The translations under genes and the position numbers were made by a program. Below, piece after piece: positions 5,341 to 5,669 of a stretch of DNA of 5,669 nucleotides; position 1 is the stretch's first letter; the number at the start of each line of letters is the position of its first letter. Below the pieces are notes generated by a model. The model saw only the letters and a list, made by a program, of their open reading frames with translations. It did not search any database and had not been told where the DNA came from. Source of the stretch: Bacillota bacterium (GTDB lineage Bacteria > Bacillota > Clostridia > Oscillospirales > Acutalibacteraceae); the NCBI GenBank assembly GCA_023397245.1, contig JAEWUH010000255.1, positions 1 to 5,669 on the forward strand, given 5' to 3'.

Positions 5341-5619
5341 TTGGGCAAAATATATGAATTTGAAGCCGTGATTCAAAAAGTGGAAGGAATCGACGGGGCT
5401 TATATTGAAATCCCGTTTGACGTAAAGCAGGAATTTGGGAAAGGACGCGTACCCGTCACGGCCACTTTTGACGGCGAACCGTACGAAGGCAGCCTTGTAA
5501 GAATGGGTACGCCGGGCCATATTTTAGGGATACGCAAAGATATCCGCGCAAAAATCGGCAAGCAGCCGGGGGATACCGTCAAGGTCACGCTGGAGGAACG
5601 CAAACCTGCAAAAGGCTGA
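5341..5619 (+). CDS. DUF1905 domain-containing protein
   Basis: 92 aa from the TTG start (95 aa if the GTG at 5332 is used). The whole protein matches the DUF1905 pattern as I know it: YEFEAVIQKVEG at the start, AYIEIPFDVKQEFGKGRVPV, TFDGEPYEGSLVRMGTPGHILGI, then RKDIRAKIGKQPGDTVKVTLEE. The fold is a small beta barrel; the molecular role is unknown. It is soluble, with no signal peptide or helix. No clear promoter is visible in the 90-nt gap after the acetyltransferase gene, so read-through from that gene past the 5258-5293 hairpin is likely. The stop codon lies within the following terminator stem. Confidence 0.88.
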   Translation: MGKIYEFEAVIQKVEGIDGAYIEIPFDVKQEFGKGRVPVTATFDGEPYEGSLVRMGTPGHILGIRKDIRAKIGKQPGDTVKVTLEERKPAKG

Positions 5620-5640
5620 TTTAATCAGCCTTTCTTTTCT
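5611..5640. terminator. Intrinsic terminator at a convergent gene end
   Basis: AAAGGCTGAT (5611-5620) pairs with ATCAGCCTTT (5624-5633) around a 3-nt loop, followed by CTTTTCT on the plus strand. It ends the DUF1905 gene and, since a minus-strand frame also stops inside it, probably serves both sides. Confidence 0.8.
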
Positions 5641-5669
5641 AAGACTTCCTTCCCGTATTTGCAGAACTC
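5625..5669 (-). CDS. C-terminal end of a convergent gene (partial)
   Basis: On the minus strand the frame open to the right window edge reads EFCKYGKEVLEKKG and stops at TGA within the terminator stem. The composition looks like a genuine helical, basic protein end and the placement against the terminator is typical of convergent genes. Fourteen residues are too few to name a family, and an open frame of this length can occur by chance. Confidence 0.45.
   Translation of the reverse strand, partial: EFCKYGKEVLEKKG

Noticed and set aside
1..5669. CRISPR arrays, tRNA or rRNA genes, insertion sequences
   Set aside because: No spaced direct repeats, cloverleaf, rRNA-like stretch or transposase was seen on either strand.

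Overview
The window looks like a chromosomal segment from a moderate-GC Gram-positive anaerobe, most likely a member of the Clostridia. The reasons are consensus AGGAG-type ribosome binding sites, frequent GTG/TTG starts, tight operon packing with overlapping stop/start codons, A/T-rich intrinsic terminators, and an XrtG-type exosortase locus, a system I know only from Gram-positive bacteria. The species cannot be named from sequence alone.

Region 1 (3-3930, + strand) is one densely packed operon whose promoter lies outside the window. In order it holds: (a) the C-terminal part of a surface protein ending in a short membrane helix and an Arg/Lys-rich tail, an exosortase-type (Firmicu-CTERM-like) sorting signal; (b) an exosortase-family membrane protein of the XrtG type with its Cys/Arg/His triad; (c) a processive family-2 glycosyltransferase of the exosortase G-associated type; (d) a two-helix membrane protein with an extracytoplasmic sensor-like domain, a coiled coil and a C-terminal domain that faintly resembles a degenerate GGDEF domain; (e) a 6-pyruvoyl-tetrahydropterin-synthase-like protein that keeps the zinc histidines but has lost the catalytic residues. 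Genes overlap or are separated by at most 8 nt. The likely theme is a cell-surface system: the glycosyltransferase makes or attaches a glycan, the exosortase processes the tail of the surface protein and may join it to another molecule, and (d) and (e) are candidate sensory or accessory parts of unknown role.

Region 2 (3931-4614) separates this operon from the rest. It has back-to-back hairpin terminators, a small convergent minus-strand gene (81 aa, unknown function) with a near-consensus promoter overlapped by a dyad, then a divergent control region with a short palindrome, a plausible plus-strand promoter and a possible 14-codon leader ORF.

Region 3 (4615-5669) holds a Vat/CatB-type hexapeptide acetyltransferase, a strong GC-rich hairpin, a DUF1905 protein that probably starts at TTG, and a bidirectional terminator. 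The last 45 bases look like the C-terminal end of a convergent minus-strand gene.
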